From: Quillaja saponaria
Taxonomy: Eukaryota > Streptophyta > Magnoliopsida > Fabales > Quillajaceae
Length of the DNA stretch: 64,000 nt
NCBI GenBank assembly: GCA_029379385.1
Contig: CM055605.1
Location: 12,125,001 to 12,189,000, forward strand
Reading direction: 5' to 3'
Below are positions 60,062 to 64,000 of the stretch, piece by piece; position 1 is the first letter of the stretch, and every line of letters begins with the position of its first letter. The notes under the pieces are model-generated. The model made no database searches. It had not been told where the DNA came from and worked only from the letters and a program-made list of their open reading frames with translations. The position numbers and the translations under genes were made by a program.

Positions 60062-63059
60062 ATGGCCAATCATAGCAGAAATTTTGTTGCTATTTCATTT
60101 TCAGCTGCTTGGGTTATTTTGATAGCTGTGTTCAAACTTACTACTGGATCAACAACTGAAGCTGAAGCACTACTCAGATGGAAAGCAAGTATCCCAGACC
60201 AACCAATATTAAAATCCTGGGTCATTCCATCACAAAACTCCAGCACAGCTAAAAGTCCATGTGGATGGCGTGGAATAACCTGTGATGTAGCAGGGAATGT
60301 AATAGAGATAAACTTAGCTTATACTGACCTTAGAGGTACCCTTGAAAAATTGGATTTTTCTTCATTTCCAAACCTTCTTAGCCTTGATCTCAAACTAAAC
60401 CAACTCACTGGCAACATACCTGAGAACATTGGCATACTTTCAAAACTCCAATTACTTGATCTTTCAACAAATTTCCTCAATGGTACGCTACCTCTATCTC
60501 TTGCTAATCTCACTCAGGTTTATGAGCTTGATTTTTCCAGGAACAATATAACTGGGGAATTATACCCTCAGTTGTTTCCTGGTGGAACCAATCAAATTGG
60601 CCTTATTGGTATCAAGAATCTGCTCTTCCAAGATACACTGCTTGGCGGCCAGATTCCCATTGAAATAGGCAATCTGAAAAACTTGGTTTTAATAGCTCTA
60701 GATGGGAATAGCTTTTACGGGCCTATCCCTCCATCTCTTGGCAATTGTAGTGAATTGAGCATCCTGATGCTTTCTGAAAATCAACTTACAGGCTCCATCC
60801 CTCCTACTATTGGTAGTTTGAGCAAATTAACAGATTTGCGAGTTTTAACAAACAAATTATCAGGTCTGGTGCCGCAAGGAATAGGGAATCTTTCATCATT
60901 AACTGTTCTTCATCTTGCTGAGAACAACTTCACTGGACAATTACCACCACAAGTGTGCAGAGGAGGGCAACTTGTCAACTTAACTGCCGCATATAATAGT
61001 TTCACAGGTCCAATCCCCGTAAGCCTGAGAAACTGCAAAAGCTTATATAGAGTTAGACTAGAATACAACCAACTTACAGGATTTATAGACCAGGATTTGG
61101 GAGTATATCCTAACCTCACTTACATTGACATAAGCTACAATAAATTGCAAGGTGAACTCTCTCCTAGTTGGGGTGCATGCCAGAAATTGTCATTGCTTAG
61201 AACTAGTGGGAATATGATAAAGGGTAAAATCCCAGATGAGATTCTTCAATTAAAGCAACTGGTAGACCTGGACTTATCGTCCAACCAACTTTCAGGAGAT
61301 ATGCCTAAACAAATTGGAAACTTATCTAGCCTCTCCTTTCTAAGCCTGAATGACAACAAACTTTCTGGTCAGATACCAGAAGGTCTTGGGGCACTCTCTA
61401 ATCTGCAGTCTTTAGACCTCTCAATGAACAAGCTAAGTGGATCAATCCCATATCAAGTATGTGATTGTTCCAAGCTACAGAGTTTAAACTTAAGCCACAA
61501 TTACTTGAGTGGTACGCTTCCCTATCAAATAGGAAATCTTCTTGCCTTGCAAGATTTACTAGACTTGAGTTACAACTCACTTTCTGGAGAAATTCCTGCC
61601 CAGCTTGGGAAGATCGCCAACTTGGTAAGCTTGAACCTCTCTCACAACAATTTATCTGGTTCTATTCCCAATTCTCTCAGTGATATGCTGAGTTTGTCGA
61701 ACATCAACCTTTCGTACAACAGTTTGGAGGGCCCTCTTCCAAATGGCAACATCTTTACCTCAGCTAAACCTGAGGATTTCAGTAACAACAATGGTTTGTG
61801 TGGTAACATCCAAGGTTTGCAACAATGCAACACCTCAATTACAGAACAAGGTGGCAAAGAAAAGAATAGCAAACTGGTAACCATTCTTGTTGCTTCTTTA
61901 GGAAGTGCACTGTTTGCTTCATTGACGTTAATCGGGACTTTTGTACTTATCAGCAAGAAAAGATCAAGAAATACTTTAAAAGCAGAAGAATATACATCAA
62001 ACCATGAAGATCCATTTTCAATATGGCACTTCGATGGGAAAATTGTATATGAAGACATACTTGAGGCTACAAAGAACTTTGATGATGCATACTGCATTGG
62101 AGAGGGCGCGTCAGGAAAAGTTTACAAAGCAGAGATGCCAGGAGGCCAGGAATTAGCAGTTAAAAGGCTGAGGTCTCAGGTTGATGGAATAGGCATTGAG
62201 GGTACAAAAACTTTTAAAAACGAGATAGCAGCCTTAACAGAAACACGTCATCGGAATATTGTGAAGCTCCATGGATTTTCTTCAAGAGGGATGCACACGT
62301 TTTTGGTTTATGAGTTTATGGAAAGAGGAAGCTTGGCTGATATGCTGAGAAATGACAGAGAAGCAATAGAGTTAGATTGGCCAAAGCGGGTTGAAATTGT
62401 CAAAGGTGTTGCACAAGCTTTATCTTATTTGCACCATGATCATGCTCCGCCTATAATTCACCGAGACATATCAAGCAAGAATGTTTTAATGAACTCCAAT
62501 CTCGAAGCTCATGTCTCTGATTTTGGCACTGCAAGGTTTTTGCAACCTGGTGCTTCTAATTGGACAACATTTGCAGGCACATATGGCTATTCTGCTCCAG
62601 GTAAATTTCATATTAGCTTTATGCTGTTAATATTAAATAGTTGCTATATATGCAAAGGAAAAATTTTCTGAGGAAAAGTCAGACATCTGTTCTAACTAAA
62701 TTTAAATGTCTAGCGTAGTTAATTTTAATAATGTTTCCTGCTTGCTTGCAGAGCTGGCTTACACTATGGCAGTAACTGAAAAATGTGATGTGTATAGTTT
62801 TGGTGTTTTGGTACTTGAAGTTGTTATGGGGAAGCACCCAGGGGAGCTAATTTCCAAAATACAAACATTGGTTGCTGAAAGCATCAACGTGAAAGATATA
62901 CTAGATCCACGACTTTTGCCTCCTATAGACCAAAAGATGGCAGATGAACTAGTATTGATTATTAATCTAGCTCTTTCATGTTTACAAGACAATCCACGGT
63001 CTCGACCGACCATGCGTAGCTTTGCTCAGACACTTGAAGTGGAAATCTCGGATCACTAG
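60062..63059 (+). CDS. MIK2-like LRR receptor kinase (two exons)
   Basis: Exon 1 is 60062-62600, the intron 62601-62751 (CCAG/GTAAAT to TTGCAG, phase 1), and exon 2 62752-63059, giving 948 residues. The order is signal peptide (about 1-30), LRR N-terminal cap with [10 protein letters not shown], about 20 leucine-rich repeats, a transmembrane segment (about 604-630) and a kinase. Kinase motifs are GEGASGKV from 680, lysine 701 in AVK, HRD at 800-802, DFG at 820-822 and SAPE ending at 847, where the intron splits the E codon. All catalytic residues are present, so an active RD kinase is expected. The wording ([19 protein letters not shown]) places it with MIK2 (Arabidopsis At4g08850) and relatives, plasma-membrane receptors for small peptides. 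It is slightly shorter than MIK2. The start at 60062 was chosen because the signal peptide follows directly; the ATG at 59927 would add 45 residues in front and bury it. Confidence 0.92.
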
Positions 63060-63790
63060 ATGACTCCCCCCAAACCCCTCAAACATGTCTCATTTAATAT
63101 GCTGTAAATTTTAGTCCTTAGACACTTGCTGTAAAATATAATGTTTTCTTAAATATTACAAGTATTTTAGTTGGATTATTAAGGTGGTGTACTGTTTACC
63201 AAATAATTGAAAAAAAGTTGAGGATTATGTTAAAGTGACATGTTCTCTTACCATTTTAGTTCTTGGGGACAATTGAGTCAACCATTGTTCATGAGTGTGG
63301 CGTGTAAATTTCATTTTGTGATAAGTTTCTACTACATAGCAATAATGGTAGTAGGCATTTTGAGGTATGCGTTTAGAAAAACAAATCAATATGGCAGAAT
63401 TAAGTACATTTTTCTTTTGGTCTTTTTCTCCTTTATTTATGTGAAGTTAATAAGAGAGAGAAACGTAGACCTTATGTATCAATATATTTATATGTTGGTA
63501 TAAAGTGACAACCCAAAATGACTACAAAACCAAAAATACAAAAATACAAAAATACCCTTACAACTCCCAACACTCCAGTAAAAAACTTCAAACAAATAAA
63601 GGGCTGAACTGAAATTCTCGCCTCTTGGTTATCAACAAACAGTAACAGTGACACAAGTAAATTACTTTCCTTGTGTTTCAACCTATATTACCAAACTTAA
63701 GGGTCCCTTTTCGTTTGGAGGATGATGTAAGGAATAAACTGACATTAATTTTATAATGGCAATTCACAGAATAATCAAAGAAAATTATTT

Positions 63791-63821
<31 letters not shown>

Positions 63822-64000
63822 AAAAAGCATACTTACTCTTAGATGTAAGTCATTGGAGTTTAGAAGCAAAAAATCTGTAACAGAAGCAAACTTTAATTTG
63901 ATTTTCTTGAAGAGAGACAAGACAGACACGAATAATCAAACAAAATTAAAATTTTGAAAAAAGAAAAGGAAAAAAAAAAAAGCATACTTACTCTTGGATG
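63060..64000. other. Region downstream of the receptor kinase
   Basis: No gene is seen and no standard AATAAA is close after the stop. A long A run lies near 63798-63821. The words AAAGCATACTTACTCTT followed by GGATG or AGATG occur after A-rich tracts near 63827 and again near 63982, suggesting a local repeat of about 155 bases cut off by the window end. Confidence 0.45.

Noticed and set aside
1..64000. CRISPR array, tRNA or rRNA genes
   Set aside because: No regularly spaced identical repeats with unique spacers, and no cloverleaf or rRNA landmarks were seen. The TGGTATCAGAGC-like sites are retroelement primer sites, not tRNA genes.

Overview
The window looks like a repeat-rich, AT-rich stretch of a flowering-plant (probably eudicot) chromosome. 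The evidence is introns with GT/AG borders, plant Ty3/gypsy lineages (a chromovirus and a Tat-type element), miniature LTR elements, hAT and PIF-like elements, and a MIK2-like LRR receptor kinase. No rRNA, tRNA, CRISPR array or bacterial-type operon was seen. All work was by eye, so boundaries without a stated duplication or splice signal are approximate.

Layout. 1-2693 has no recognisable gene. 2694-26466 is a tandem duplication. Unit 1 (2694-13606) and unit 2 (13607-26466) join at a TAAT microhomology that also occurs at both outer edges. Unit 1 carries a 3.84 kb segment missing from unit 2, with a miniature LTR element and a gypsy remnant. Unit 2 carries a 5.85 kb chromovirus missing from unit 1, where the empty site survives. 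Each unit has one PIF-like element, one hAT-like element and one intact two-exon gene for a 78-residue secreted-peptide-like precursor. Two more copies of the same locus lie at 26722-29518 (gene broken) and 41165-43965 (gene intact, 56 residues). A degenerate Tat-type element (29519-41164) sits between them and is itself split by a 4.4 kb solo LTR. From 44.9 to 57 kb there are further large solo LTRs and a chain of small LTR-internal-LTR elements sharing LTRs. 60062-63059 is an intact LRR receptor kinase gene of 948 residues.

The point of most interest is the small gene family at 10230, 17350, 28882 (broken) and 42867. Each member has a hydrophobic N-terminus, an RRLL motif, a variable spacer, a phase-1 intron, and a C-terminal block ending RDRPWGKNY or RDRPRGKNY. 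Two copies repeat that block. This is the architecture of a plant signalling-peptide precursor, and I do not recognise the motif as a named family. A receptor of the MIK2 type, a class known to perceive small peptides, lies 16 kb further on. Any ligand-receptor link between them is only a hypothesis.
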